In this document: positions 46,601-58,400 of the stretch, in pieces
Layout of the letters: every line of letters starts with the position of its first letter
How positions within the stretch are numbered: the first letter of the stretch is position 1
Assembly: GCF_002994745.2 (NCBI RefSeq)
Contig: NC_037091.1
Span: 6,410,001 to 6,474,000, forward strand
DNA length: 64,000 bases
DNA from: Rosa chinensis
Taxonomy: Eukaryota > Streptophyta > Magnoliopsida > Rosales > Rosaceae
Direction: 5' to 3'
Made by a program: the position numbers and the translations under genes
The notes under the pieces: generated by a model
Databases searched by the model: none
The model's input: the letters and a program-made list of their open reading frames with translations, nothing else
Told to the model about the DNA's origin: nothing

Positions 46601-48273
46601 GTTTCAAATTTGTGTGTGCCTTTTCTTTTCTACTTGGTTTTGAATTTTTAGAAATAATTTGGGTTCTTTTTGGTTTCAATTTTGAGTCTTGAGTGGCAAT
46701 GAGCTTGAATCTAAAGGTACCTGTTGGGTTTCGTCAGATACTAACTATATCTCTCTTTGGATAGTGGAAGAGTTCCACATTGTTTCCCACAGTTTGGACC
46801 CATCCCTATGAAGCCCAACTTAAAAGCAACTTTTAGATTCTTTTATTTTTCCTTTCTTCATTTTAAATGAAAAAAAAAAAAGAACAAAAAAAGAAAAGAT
46901 TCTTGTCCTGCCAACAAGGATACCCTTATGGAGATCTAGTTCTTTCTTTTACTGCATGATATTGTAACTGAATTATTCTATCTTCTGATATTGTTCTAAG
47001 ATTTGGAGATTTTGTTCAATTAATAGCATGGATTTGCAAGAAATCTAGATTGGTCGATCGTTGCTTCTGAAAATGTGCAAGGAGATCATATCTGAAAGAT
47101 GGTCCTTACAGTCTTGCAGTTTGGGATTTCAGTTTTCAAGCTTTGTACAAGGTCAGTTTTCATATTCCTATATGAAAATGATGCTCGTCTAGTTCAGGTG
47201 GTAATTCATTTCCCTCTTGGTGTAAAGACTGCATGCATAAAATTGTAACTTTGTAATTGTAATTTGTTGTCTACTTTTTTGTTATGGACAATGTAGATTG
47301 GAAAACAAATTTCTAACTTCGTATGTATCTCCCCGATTGCAGATCACTTTGCAAACAAAGAGTCTTTCCACCGAACTTGTTATTAAAAATACAGATAGCA
47401 AGCCATTTTCATTCAGATTGTAATTGAGGCTAGAGACCAAATTGTAAGCAATGCGCAATTGGGGCTGGCTTTTCCAATTGGTATTTGTTTGTATGGAAAG
47501 ATCACATCTTTAAAGGATATGACTTATTCTTTTTTTCCTTTGTGGTTCATGTCTGCTCTCTGTCCAATTTGGAGTTGCTCATCAAAGAGAGGTGAATATA
47601 TACCTCATTTATCATGATCGTTTCTACAGATCAATTAATGTTTACACTTTTACTTTTTGAATATACATGTTTGTTCATTCAGATCTGTCATGAAATACTT
47701 ATGTTCTATATATTGATGCATTTATATGATTGGGAGTTGTGACAACTATACTATTAGCTATTCTTTCATCAACCTAGAGACACATATACTGTTATGAGTA
47801 TGTCCTGTTTGTCATTTGAGACCTATGCATGTAATTTGGAATTCTATTTGTAGTGCATGTAACTTAGACTTATGCATATGAATATTCATCCGGATGTCAA
47901 GGTTCGTTACATATTTGTTTCTATGTAGAATGTATTGCATAAGTCAAAACAAATAAAACATTCCTTATTTCTTTTTTCTTCTTTTCTTCTAGTTTTCAAT
48001 TGAGTTCAGAAGTATGGCAGTTTATTCTAAGCATTGGCTTTGGCCTAGCAAGCATAGTTCCAGTAGCATTCCATTTAGTTACTACAAATTCTCCTATGTA
48101 CACTGACATATATGCTTTTGCAACTCATCCTCTAGGTGAAAGGTGCTCTTCATATCTCATATTCAGGTGAACCAAGCCAGGATGCAGGGGCGTCACACAT
48201 ACAGCTCTGTAGTGTTTAAACTGCTCTTCCCATGAACTTGGGTCTCATTCATTCATTTTTTGTGTTCCTTTAG

Positions 48274-48358
48274 GATTACTCGCAGCAGCCCCCTATGCAG
48301 GAACTAATTGCAAGGGATCTTCATGATAACGAATGGAAATTCAGACATATATTTCGAG
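48274..48358 (+). pseudogene. captured auxin response factor (B3 domain) exon
   Basis: An exon-like stretch between TTTAG (48269-48273) and GTAAGT (48359) encodes [19 protein letters not shown] then [10 protein letters not shown], the start of the ARF B3 DNA-binding domain. Both splice sites are preserved. No other B3 exons are present. It is a transduplicated fragment, not an ARF gene. Confidence 0.85.
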
Positions 48359-49329
48359 GTAAGTATGGAACTATGGATTTGGCATTCTTCAAATCAACTA
48401 CTCTAGCTTTAATGTTGAAGAAAGACCTGAAGATTTCTGACTTTCCGTTAGAGGAGGCTTGCAACAACACTAGAGTAATTGGTACGTGAAATAGATCGAG
48501 GAAGATCCCTGCAAAGTTTATCTTGAAGTAGAGGAAAATAACTAACTTTTAAATCTTAATTATCTTGTAAATTTTGTTTGACAACGTCTATTTTATATGC
48601 ATTCAAAAATTCACAGGTAACATGTTTGACAACGTCTATTTTATATCCATTCAAAACATTCACCAGTATGCCTGGTTATGCATTATGGCTACCACCAGTA
48701 CAATCACATTATTGACTTAAAGAAGACATGTAGCGCAAACCTTTTCTCCTCATCAACTAGCTGCATTACTTCACACATACACATCAACACACATGTTTAC
48801 CAGTATGATACTTATAGTTTCGTATTTAAGAGTGTTCAGATTTGGCGTTAAGCAAGTCCCTTATTATGGTTATGCATTGGTAGGCGATGGGTCATCAAGT
48901 TAATTGCTGGAAAGTGTTCAACTCTGCAAGAGATCGTCACCAAAGAGTCTGAGCTGGTGGAGAAAATAGCCGAGGTTTATATTCAGTTCAGCTGGTGTTG
49001 ATGAACCTAAATTATTCATGCAGTTGCTCTGCCTAGCTACTCTTTCTTTACCTTATAGGTTTTTGACATGCTTGGTGCAATATTAGGTAAATGATCGAGA
49101 TAAGATGGTTTTTTGGTTCTCTCGATCATTATGTAACTGTTGACTAGGTTTAGAGTTGGAACTATGGATTGTATTTTGGATGATGTTGATGCAATGAAAC
49201 GTAGGCATCATTTTGAATGCTGATTTTAGTCCAATTTTATGGTTTTGATGATTGTAAATGAATGATGTTGAAATGGTTGAAAGGCAACAGATATATGCAG
49301 GTTTCACAATTTATGTTGTATCAAGAAAA

Positions 49330-50171
49330 TATAAACAACATAATAGAAACAACATAAACAAATGATCATCTGTTGTTTCTACCAAGTTCAAACAACATAA
49401 AAGCAGAGTTCAAAGAGCTCTCAAACAACAGAAGTAGGTGGTTGATATGTTGTTTCTACCAACTTCAAACAACATAAAAGTATACTTCTAATCACTCTCA
49501 AACAACAGAATTAAATGGCTCCTATATTTCTATTAACACTCAAACAACAGAACATAACTAAAACAATGGTTGAAAGTCCAAACAAACAACAAAAAAATGA
49601 GATTGAATATTACTTCAGACAACAGAAATTTGAGTAAGACTATACTCCAAGTGACATTCAAACAACATAATAAAACTAAAGCTGTAGTTGGAAATCAAAT
49701 CTAACAACAAGAATCACAATTATCTGTAGTCCAAACAAATCTCAAACAACATAACTCATGGTATAAATGTTGTTGTATATGAAATCAGTCGACATGTAAC
49801 TGTCATTGTTCTTCAAATCAGACGACAGAAGCATATATGGGTTCAATCAAACGACAGAAACAATAAAAACTCCGTCATCTTACATTAACTACATCGACAG
49901 TTATTTGTTGAATCCGTTGATGAAGTGAATTTCCAACAACATAAATATGTAGTGGTATGGTGTTTCAGACGACAGATACACCCCGATTCTTCAATATTAG
50001 GTACTTCAGACGACAGTACCTTAAACTGAATCTGTCGTCTGAGTGCATTATCAACGACGGAGAATATCTGTCGTCTGAGTGGCTTAGAGATGGCAGCCAC
50101 CTAGACAACAGATTTTTACTTCATCAGACGACTGATCTGATCTATCGTCTGAAGGCTTTTTTGGCATAGTG
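49330..50171. repeat. right subterminal repeats of the CACTA element
   Basis: Over 800 bp filled with CAAACAACATAA, CAAACAACAGAA and CAGACGACAGA motifs in both orientations, many at 40-60 base spacing. TCAGACGACTGATC and ATCGTCTGAAGG lie next to the terminus. Confidence 0.85.
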
Positions 50172-50174
50172 TTT

Positions 50175-51340
50175 GCATAACCCACAAAGATACACTTCTT
50201 TGCTCGTGGATCAAGTTTGCTCCGTTGTGGCTTTGGTATATGGACATAAACTATGCACCCAAATACTCGGGGCTACAAATTAGGCATAGAGAGGATGGTC
50301 AAAACTGTATGAAGTTTTTGATGAGGATTCTGAAACTTAATTACCCGTGAAGGAGTACGGTTGATGAGATATGCTGCTGATTTCACTGCTTCTCCCCAAC
50401 AGGACCGAGGTACATTCATGCCAAACAAGGAAGCACAAACAACTTCCATCAATTGCCTATTCTTCCATTCTACCTAACCATTCTGTTGAGGAGTATAAGA
50501 ATTGAAGGTTTGATGACGAATCCTATGTGACCGGCAAAACTCAATCATAGGGCCATTCACAAACTCTCTACCATTGTCAGACTGAAACACTCTGATGGAT
50601 TGTTGATACTGAGTTGCCACCATTTTGAAATTTGGTAAACATTCCGAATATATCACTCTTATTCTTCAGTAATGACACCTATGTCATGCGAGTGCAATCA
50701 TCAATAAATGTTACATAATATCGAGCTCCAGAAAGAGAAGGAATTTTCGCAGGACCCCAGACGATAGAGTGAATTTTCATAAAAAGAACATAACTTTTAC
50801 TAAGACTTGGTGAATATGATATACGATGGCTCCTGGCCAGTTTACAAATGTCACAATGGAAATCCAAATTACTAACAACCGGAAACAAATGAGGTTACAG
50901 CTTCTTAAGATAACTAAAAGACAGATGACCTAAACGGCTATGCCATAACCATTTAGCTTCCTTCGCATTCTCTAGCCATTAATCTGATTAACTTGCCCTA
51001 AAAGATGCTTCTAGTTCTCTCCAGTCTCTGTTAGATCCAGGTAGTATAGTTTTCCCTTCTAACACCATAACCAAGACTCCGCCGAGTCAGAATGTCCTGA
51101 AACACACAGAAAGACGGATAGAAGGTCACAATACATGCAAGAGCTAAAATAATTTGACCAACAGACAGGAGATTATAAGCTAATGTTGGAACAATTAAAA
51201 CAAATTCAAGGGTTAAGGCATCAGATAAAGCGATAGAACCTTCTCTGGTGACCAGAGTTGGAGTACCATTAGCAGTAGAGACAACAATTTGAGGGGAATG
51301 TCTATGGTTTTTCACATGATTTGGGTCATTGGTCATATGA
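50175..51340 (-). pseudogene. Copia 2 integrase part
   Basis: Minus strand blocks: a protease/Gag-junction-like segment (NDPNHVKNHRHSPQIVVS, 51031-51336), a zinc-type pre-integrase segment FHCDICKLARSHR near 50840, the integrase core YVTFIDDCTRMT near 50690, and VFQSDNGREFVNGPM with QTFNSYTPQQNG at 50474-50600. Frameshifts lie between blocks. Confidence 0.82.
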
Positions 51341-51392
51341 TCAGATGCACCTGTATTAATTATCTATGTATTATTCAAAATAACCTTACCCT

Positions 51393-52400
51393 TCATACCT
51401 GACTCGTTACATTAGCGGAGGCATTGTCTAGATGCTCTTCCTCCGTAGTAGCAACGGCTGCCTTGCCTAGATTCTTTTGTGGTTTCTTGGTGAAGTCCCA
51501 CCAATCAGGGTAACCAATCACTTCATAGCACCGCTCCTTACTTTGACCTAATTCCCCACAGATAACGCATTTTTTGTTTGCATATGGGTTTGGTTTACCT
51601 TGAGGACGGCGTGGAGAAGGACCTGAGAAGTCTGGAGGAAGACCTAGTTTGTGTTGAACAGCCATAACAGAAGGTTCGGTAGGTACCAAACGCCCCATAA
51701 ACTGTTTCTCTGATTGCACCTTGCGAATGTAAGCATAGCTCTGCTCCAAGGAGAATTTAGGTTCCTTGTGTAGGATTTCTCCACGCACCTGATCATATTC
51801 TGGGTCAAGTCCACTCAAAAACATGTGAACACGCATCTGGGACATCGCTGAAGTCTTTTAAACTACAGCTGCAACATTACCATTTTGAGAGGTCACCCTT
51901 TGACCAATCTCCTGAAACATTGCCACTAACTCATTGTAGTAGGTTGGAATGGGCCGTCCCTTCTGCTTTGCTTCAAAACACTTTTTGTTCAACTTAATGA
52001 TTCGAGTTTCATCAGAATCATCATAAAATGTTTTCTCTACAGATTCCCAAAGATCTTGTGCAGTAGGAAGACTAATATACCTGTTCATAAGAAAGGACTT
52101 CATGGAGTCAATGAGCCAACTTTTTACCTTTTCATTTTCTGTGGCCTAAGCTTCATACTTTGCAGAATTCATGGTGGGTTCAGCCTTCACTCCTGTCAGA
52201 TAACCAACCTTCCCTCATGCTCCAATGCACATCAGCATGAGAGGAGCCCATATGGTGTAGTTGGATTTATTCAAGACAACACTTGTTGGAAACGCAGAGT
52301 TGTCTTGTTGGGTGGTGTAGGGGTGATGCATGACTTGTGAGGATGGCACCATTGCCTTCTTGGGACTTGACTGTTCACCTTCAATTACAAGTCCAGCCAT
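51393..52400 (-). pseudogene. Copia 2 Gag
   Basis: Starts MAGLVIEGEQSS at 52400. A stop after LMLMCIGA (expected Trp or similar) and further stops break it into three pieces. UBN2-type Gag blocks are seen (ISLPTAQDLWESVEKTFYDD; MRVHMFLSGLDPEYDQVRGE). The zinc knuckle reads CVICGELGQSKERC, with Gln where the CCHC His belongs, so zinc binding is lost. Confidence 0.82.
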
Positions 52401-52578
52401 TAAGGAATTTGGGATTTTTTCAGGACTGGGTTTCTAGGGTTTCAAAAAAAGGTGGTTTGAAATTCAGGGATGATTTGATTTTAATGGTGGTGGTATGTAG
52501 CGGCTCTTGGTGTTCTTCGGGATTCAGGATTTAAAGGATGCAGTGCAAGTTCAAAGGATTGAACCTTCTCTGATACCA

Positions 52579-52712
52579 AGTAGAAAAGAATACTTCAATT
52601 TAGGGTTTAATTTGATGATTCTATTCATCCCACAATGGGGGTATACACACACACACACACAAATACAGAGGAGTAGTCTAACTCTAATTGGAAACAATTC
52701 TTCCTATAATTA
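52579..52712 (-). repeat. 5' LTR of Copia 2, truncated
   Basis: Matches the inner ~130 bp of the 3' LTR. It contains a (CA)n run near 52647. The outer ~45 bases are missing; sequence changes after CTATAATTAG. Confidence 0.8.
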
Positions 52713-54466
52713 GCTTGTGGTAAATGAGGTGTCGTTTCTCTTTGTTTTCGGATTCTTGGGTGAGTTTTATTTGCCACTGCATTTTATTGCTGCAAAAATT
52801 TCAGCTTTGTGTTATAGGTTGCTTGGCAATTCAAAATGGGTTTTCTTGGGAGAGTTTTCTGAATTGGGTTCTATTTGCCTCTGCATTTTATTCAGATATA
52901 GGTGCTATCTGAATATCGATATGTTTTTGCTTTGCCTGAATAACTTTAATGATGAATTCCTGGTATTACGCCAGATGAAATGGTTTGAGTAGTTTAGATC
53001 GTGAAGAACTAATTGTAGATGCTCAAGACCCATGTACGTAGAGATATATTGCACCTTTCAAGATACATTGCAGAACTGTAGAAATATATGTTCTCTCCCA
53101 GTTAGACTGGGTTCCAAACCCCTTTCAACAAAGAAATATATGTTCACAGTCAAATTGAAGATAAAAACGTTTCGTTCATGTAGAGGAGAAGATGTAATTG
53201 CTTTCTGATTTTCTATATTATATGTCCTTTCGTGAATGATGAAGATCCTAATTTAGTCAGAGTTCAACAACTTACTGGTAACCCTTGGATTAATTAATTA
53301 ATGAAGTCAAATTCTTGTGTTCTATATACTGTTGGCTAGCTGCCAATTATGAATGCATATGATGGCTCATGGTTTCTATGTATAATAATTATTAAGTAGC
53401 CCATCCTTTAACTATCATCACAAAGTGTACTAAAACATCAATATTCATTTAAGAAAAGAGCAATATTATACATAGGGTATCTCAAATATCTTGTTGCATC
53501 TTCCTGGCTGCTCATAGTTTTGCGCCTCTCTTATCAAGCATTCTAATTCTCAAATAACATGTTTATGTAATTTTCTTTATGCCATTGCCTCTTGTAACTA
53601 TTATAACTGTTATGCATCCGCAGAAACTATTGAAGAAGCATAATCCGGTTGCAATATTGGAATCTGACTGTAATGAAGATTACCTAAGTGTTCATGATGG
53701 TAAAATTTTACAGATGTCTATTTTCAGTCTTATGTATGTTCATGATGGTTATTGTATTAATTTCTTGTCTTTTCATCATGTGAATATTTATTTTAATTTG
53801 TCTCTCTTTCTTTTTGTGTAATTTAGACCAAGACTAAACTGATCTGGAGTAACTCACTGAAGACATGTTGTCAAAAGACGTGTTGGATTTGACATTGGAC
53901 GGACAAAGCCACACCAACTAAAGACCTTTTTAGTTTCATGTAAGGATTTGATTTGAATTTGTAATATTTTAGTTTCACATAACATTGGATTTAACTTATT
54001 ATGAGAATTGTGAGCCTAATATGTATTAACTTTTGGTAGTTCAATTTAATGATTTTCTTTGAATTTGTTGATTTTCAAAGCAACAATGAAAAAGAGTTTT
54101 AATGGGTAATGGGTTGGAAGAGGGTTTAAAATAAATAAATAAATAAAACTTTTTATTTATTTATTTATTATTTTTTAGAAGAGTTTTAATAGATAATGGG
54201 TGTGAAAAAGAGTTTTTAAAAAATGCAAAAAAAAAAAATCATTTTTATGTTAGCGGGTTTCAATGCCCAATTTATTGTTAACGGGTTTTAGTGAGTAATT
54301 GATTAGAAAATAAATTTTTTTTTTTTTTAAAAAAACAACCTTAGTAGTCTTAACTGGTTCCAACGGGTAACCCACGAACCTATCGAGCTCAACCTGTTAT
54401 CTTAACGGATTGAGCCAGTTAAGTCAGCCCATAACCCGCCCATGACCACATTGTTGCCAGGCCCCC
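52713..54466. other. right arm of the inner hAT-like element
   Basis: No supported gene. Contains a second copy of the SINE-like tail at 53086-53130 and repeats of GGGTTTTAATGGGT-type sequence toward the right end. Confidence 0.35.
53086..53130 (+). mobile_element. second fragment of the 7035-7112 SINE-like family
   Basis: GTTAGACTGGGTTCCAAACC followed by CCTTTCAACAAAGAAA matches the segment before the poly(A) at 7065-7092. Surrounding sequence differs, so this is a dispersed family. No target duplication determined. Confidence 0.55.
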
Positions 54467-55177
54467 CATTGAACTTTTTTTGTTTGCTAAGCATCTTCAT
54501 ACATTGGCTATGTTCATCGGTTTTTGGCGCCAGAGGTGTAATCTTCTACGTCACAATATTTAAACAACGGAAACTTACACGTGTAAATTTATGCAAACAT
54601 TTAGCTTGTTTGCAAGTCTTTCGCTTCTTAATTGTACATTTCTAATTTATAAGAGTTTCACATATTAGGTGCATAATTTTAATTGTACATTTCTAATTTA
54701 TAAGAGTTTCACATATTAGGTGCATAATTTCATAAATCATAATTAATCAATTTTGACTTTTCTTTAAGAACTACATGATGCATTAAATTGTAATATGGTT
54801 TTAAACATCTTTTTTATTACTTGTTTTTTTTTTTTTTGAAGCGATTACTTGGTTTTTATACAAGAAGATTGGATTGCTGGTGACTGGTGGGTTTCTTTTT
54901 AATGCATGCTTATTTTGCATTTTCATTTTATTGTTTTGGTAGAAAATATAGTGAATGTATTTTTTGGCAAATAGATGGAAATAAAAATATATGTACCGAG
55001 AAATATATTGATCTAAAGTCACTTTATCGGTTAGGAACTTAAGATATGTATTCATTAAAAATATTATAAATAATAAAAATTGAAAAGTTATATTTCATTC
55101 ATCATAGTTTTTTATATTTGTTTGTTCGACTTTTTTTTTTTTGCCCCCACGGACGAAAATTTATGCATCCACCGCTG

Positions 55178-55444
55178 ATTGACTTTAATGTTTTGGATTA
55201 TACTACGAATATATGGAATCAAGTTTCACTTGTCGAATTCCAAGACAATCATATTTTACTTTTTAAGTGACAATTATCCTGATAAGTTTTGTGGACTTTC
55301 AAGACAAATGCTTCCATAAAGATGCTTGCTCCAAATTTCCTTGACTTTCTAGCTCTTTGGAGTCTAGCATGATGCTCCTTTATAAGGAGTGGATAAGAGA
55401 GGTAGTCACCAAGCTCAAACCACAAAAGAATAGTCAGAGAAGTT
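55178..55444 (+). promoter_or_regulatory. proximal promoter of CSL gene B
   Basis: Resumes the gene A-like promoter after the hAT insertion (ATTGACTTTAATG, GGATTATACT, ATGGAATCAAGTT). TATA box CTTTATAAGG at 55378-55387, about 58 bp upstream of the start codon. Only about 270 bp of native promoter remains next to the gene. Confidence 0.75.
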
Positions 55445-58400
55445 ATGGATCAGAGTTCTAATGCCGCTATGCATCTCTGCCATGTTAACAAGCTCACTAT
55501 CTTCATTAATCGAACGTATACAGTCATACACTCCGTCGCTTTATCATTCTTGCTTTACTATAGAGCCTCTTTCTTCTTTCGTGACACCAAAACACCCATC
55601 TTACCATCTCTTATTGTCTTTGCGGCCGAGCTCGTCTCTTCCTTCGAATGGCTTCTAAGCCAGGCATATCGGTGGAGGCCTGTCTCTCGAACTGTGTTTC
55701 CGGAGAGATTGCCGGAAGATGACGAACTTCCTGCAGTCGACGTGTTCATTTGCACCGCTGATCCGGATAAGGAGCCACCCGTGGAGGTGATGAACACTGT
55801 AATATCAGCCATGACACTCGACTATCCACCCGAGAAGCTTCATGTGTATTTGTCAGATGATGCCGGTGCTGCTGTGACTCTGAATGCTATGAGAGAGGCT
55901 TGGACGTTTGCAAAGTGGTGGATTCCATTTTGTAAGAGGTATAAAATCAAGTGCAGGTCTCCAAAAGCCTATTTCTCAGTAGCTGAGGATGAGAATGAAG
56001 ATGATGATTTGGGGGGTGCTGATTTCATAAAAGAGAGACAAATTGTTCAGGTTATAAACATGATCCGAATCAATTTTATGGCAGAGACATGCAATTTAGT
56101 GAATATTAGAGATAATAGGGTTGCTTAATTCGGTTATAGGAAAAATATGAGGTGTTTACGGAAAGAGTGAGAGAATACGCAAGGCATGGTGACACTGGGA
56201 ACGGTAAGCATGGAGATCATTCTGCAGTCATTGAGGTATTAAAACATTTTGCCACACATAATTTAATATTGATTATCATTAATTATTATTCCAATATTTT
56301 CCCCATATTGTACTTGAATTTGATACTTACACATACCTAAATACCTACCTACCATTCCAATGGTTAAACTTCACTCTTCTACCAGAGACTTTTAATTTAT
56401 AACTAACTTGTCAGCTACTCATTCCAAACTTTCCTTCACTCTAATTGAACTGCCCACATAACATGTAAAAAAAAAAATAAAGAAAAAAAGTACCCATTCC
56501 AAACAGAAATCCATGATATGATATAATTTGGAGGTGTTGCATGCATACAGGTGATACAAGAAAGTTCCAGTGATCATGCATTTGAAGAAAACGAGGCAAA
56601 AAACATGCCTCTCCTTGTTTATGTATCTCGCGAGAAAAGACCTTCTCATGCCCATCATTTCAAGGCTGGAGCTCTCAATGTTCTTGTACGCACATCTTTC
56701 CCTTTCCTCTTTTGTATAACATATATGTATTTATGTTAAATTCCTGGCTTGATACGAATGCAAAAAGCACAATTTGCAGCTTCGGGTATCCGGTGTGATC
56801 AGTAACTCTCCCTTCATATTAGGGCTTGATTGTGATATGTATTGCAATGATCCAAGTTCAGCTCGACAAGCAATGTGTTTCCACCTTGATCCCAAGCTCT
56901 CACCTACGCTAGCACTTGTGCAATTCCCTCAGAAATTCCACAACATCAGTAAGAATGACATCTACGACAGTCAGTTGAGAGAGTTGTTTTCGGTATGGAT
57001 ACAAAAACAAAAACATTCCACAGACATATGCATGTAGTATTTCTATTTGTATCTGTATCTTTCATCTTTGACTAGTAAGTTGATGTTGACGTTTAGGTGC
57101 TATGGCAAGGTTTAGATGGACTTCAAGGGCCATGCTTATCCGGTACTGGCTATTACATCAAGAGGTTATCCTTGTATGGAAAATTCCTAAAGGAGGGTAT
57201 GTATATTAAAGGATTGCGTACAAATCAGTCATTATCCTTGTTCAACAACCGCAAGCCACTCAATAAATTTAAATCACACCATTGTTTTCTTGGTCAATAA
57301 CCAAACTGTGTTGTTACTTTCCGTTATATAAAGGGTGCCAACTTATGCAATATTGCAATGTGAATTTTTTCCGATATCGTACAAGTGATTATATTTTTAA
57401 CTTGAGTGCATGTTGGCTCTGCGTTCTATATTACTCACTTTGCTTTGCTTGATAAAATTTTGCGTACGTAGATCATGAGGATCTTATGGAACTTAGACAA
57501 TATGCTGGTCCATCAAGTGAGTTCATAAAATCCCTGCTTGGAAACCACAATCCTAATATGAAAATGCCACGGCTAGCTGAGACCCAACAACTAGCCTCCT
57601 GTACCTATGAAGATGGCACCAAATGGGGTGGAGAGGTAAGTCCAACAACTGATGAAAGCTGAGAAAACCTTTTATCAAAGAAGTATAATTGACAGGCAGG
57701 TTTCTCTAATCCATGACAGGCTGGTTTCTTATACGCGTCTGTAGTGGAAGATTATTTCACAGGGTTCGCTAGCTTGCATTGCAAGGGTTGGAATTCAGTG
57801 TATTGCAATCCACCAAGGCCGCAGTTCTTGGGCAGTGGCACTACTAATTTGAATGACGCTTTGGTCCAAAGGACAAGATGGAGTTCTGGATTGGTTGATG
57901 TTGCCATCTCCAGATACTGCCCTCTTATATATGGTCTTTCTAAAATGTCTTTCCTTGAAAGTATGTGCTATGCATGGCTAGCAATTTACCCTATTTGCCG
58001 GTTCTTCTCACTCTGGTGCTTTGCAACTATACCTCAGCTTTGCCTAATCAAGGGCATTTCCCTGTACCCTGAGGTAATATTTATGTTTTATTTAGAGGAC
58101 CTTTTAAAATGCATGTAAAAAGAATTATATTTGGTTAAGGAAACTACGTACTAATGATATAATTAATTGGTAATAAAGACTACTTAACTAATACTAATTT
58201 TGCAAACTTAGGTTAGAAGGTTTTGTTTTTAATAAGGAAAAAACTTAATTTTCAATTGTGTAATTGTCCATTAATAACAAGCATTAATCAAACATTAATT
58301 CACTAATAATAAAATTAATTAGTAATATAGACTATTTAACTAATAGTAATTCGGTGAACTTAGGATAGAAGGTTCTTTTAATTTTTTTTGAAAAAGGAAA

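Larger units (their letters stand above)
44624..50174. mobile_element. CACTA (En/Spm-type) element carrying host-gene fragments
   Basis: The element 44627-50171 is 5545 bp. Left end CACTATGTCAAAAAATGCTTC; right end, complemented, CACTATGCCAAAAAAGCCTTC. A TTT triplet flanks both sides (44624-44626, 50172-50174), the 3-bp duplication of CACTA elements. Removing it restores a Copia linker frame (GYAKFQKGY). Subterminal regions contain many CAGACGACAGA and CAAACAACA motifs. No transposase was found. The interior holds spliced gene fragments, so it is a non-autonomous Pack-type element. Confidence 0.88.
42198..52712 (-). mobile_element. Copia retrotransposon 2, degenerate, split by CACTA
   Basis: Reading on the minus strand: 5' LTR (52579-52712, truncated), primer-binding region TGGTATCAGAG (about 52568-52578), Gag, integrase, then a CACTA insertion, then RT, RNase H, purine tract and 3' LTR (42198-42371). 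Stops and frameshifts break all frames. It lies inside the inner hAT-like element. Confidence 0.88.
41077..54466. mobile_element. inner hAT-like element (inferred)
   Basis: Left end TAGGCCTGCCAATTCAGCCC; right end, complemented, GGCCTGGCAACAATG. Both lead into repeats of CCCGTTAAC or its complement (41095-41180 and 54240-54420), as in hAT families with GGCAA-type ends. C-rich sequence of the outer element lies on both sides, but the target duplication is not clean. Parts of 53579-53880 might be the last exon of its transposase; no motif confirms this. Confidence 0.4.
41025..55185. mobile_element. outer hAT-like element, 14.1 kb with nested insertions
   Basis: The insert runs 41033-55177. Ends are CAGTGGTGGA on the left and, complemented, CAGCGGTGGA on the right, the form of Ac-like hAT termini. 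Flanking 8-mers are ATTGATGC and ATTGACTT; the undisrupted site in gene A reads ATTGACGT. The 8-bp duplication supports hAT. Most of the length comes from later insertions; its own sequence is about 44 bp at left and about 700 bp at right. No transposase seen. Confidence 0.75.

Noticed and set aside
48274..48490. Genuine ARF gene
   Set aside because: Only one B3 exon fragment is present, no upstream or downstream ARF exons, and it lies inside a CACTA element.
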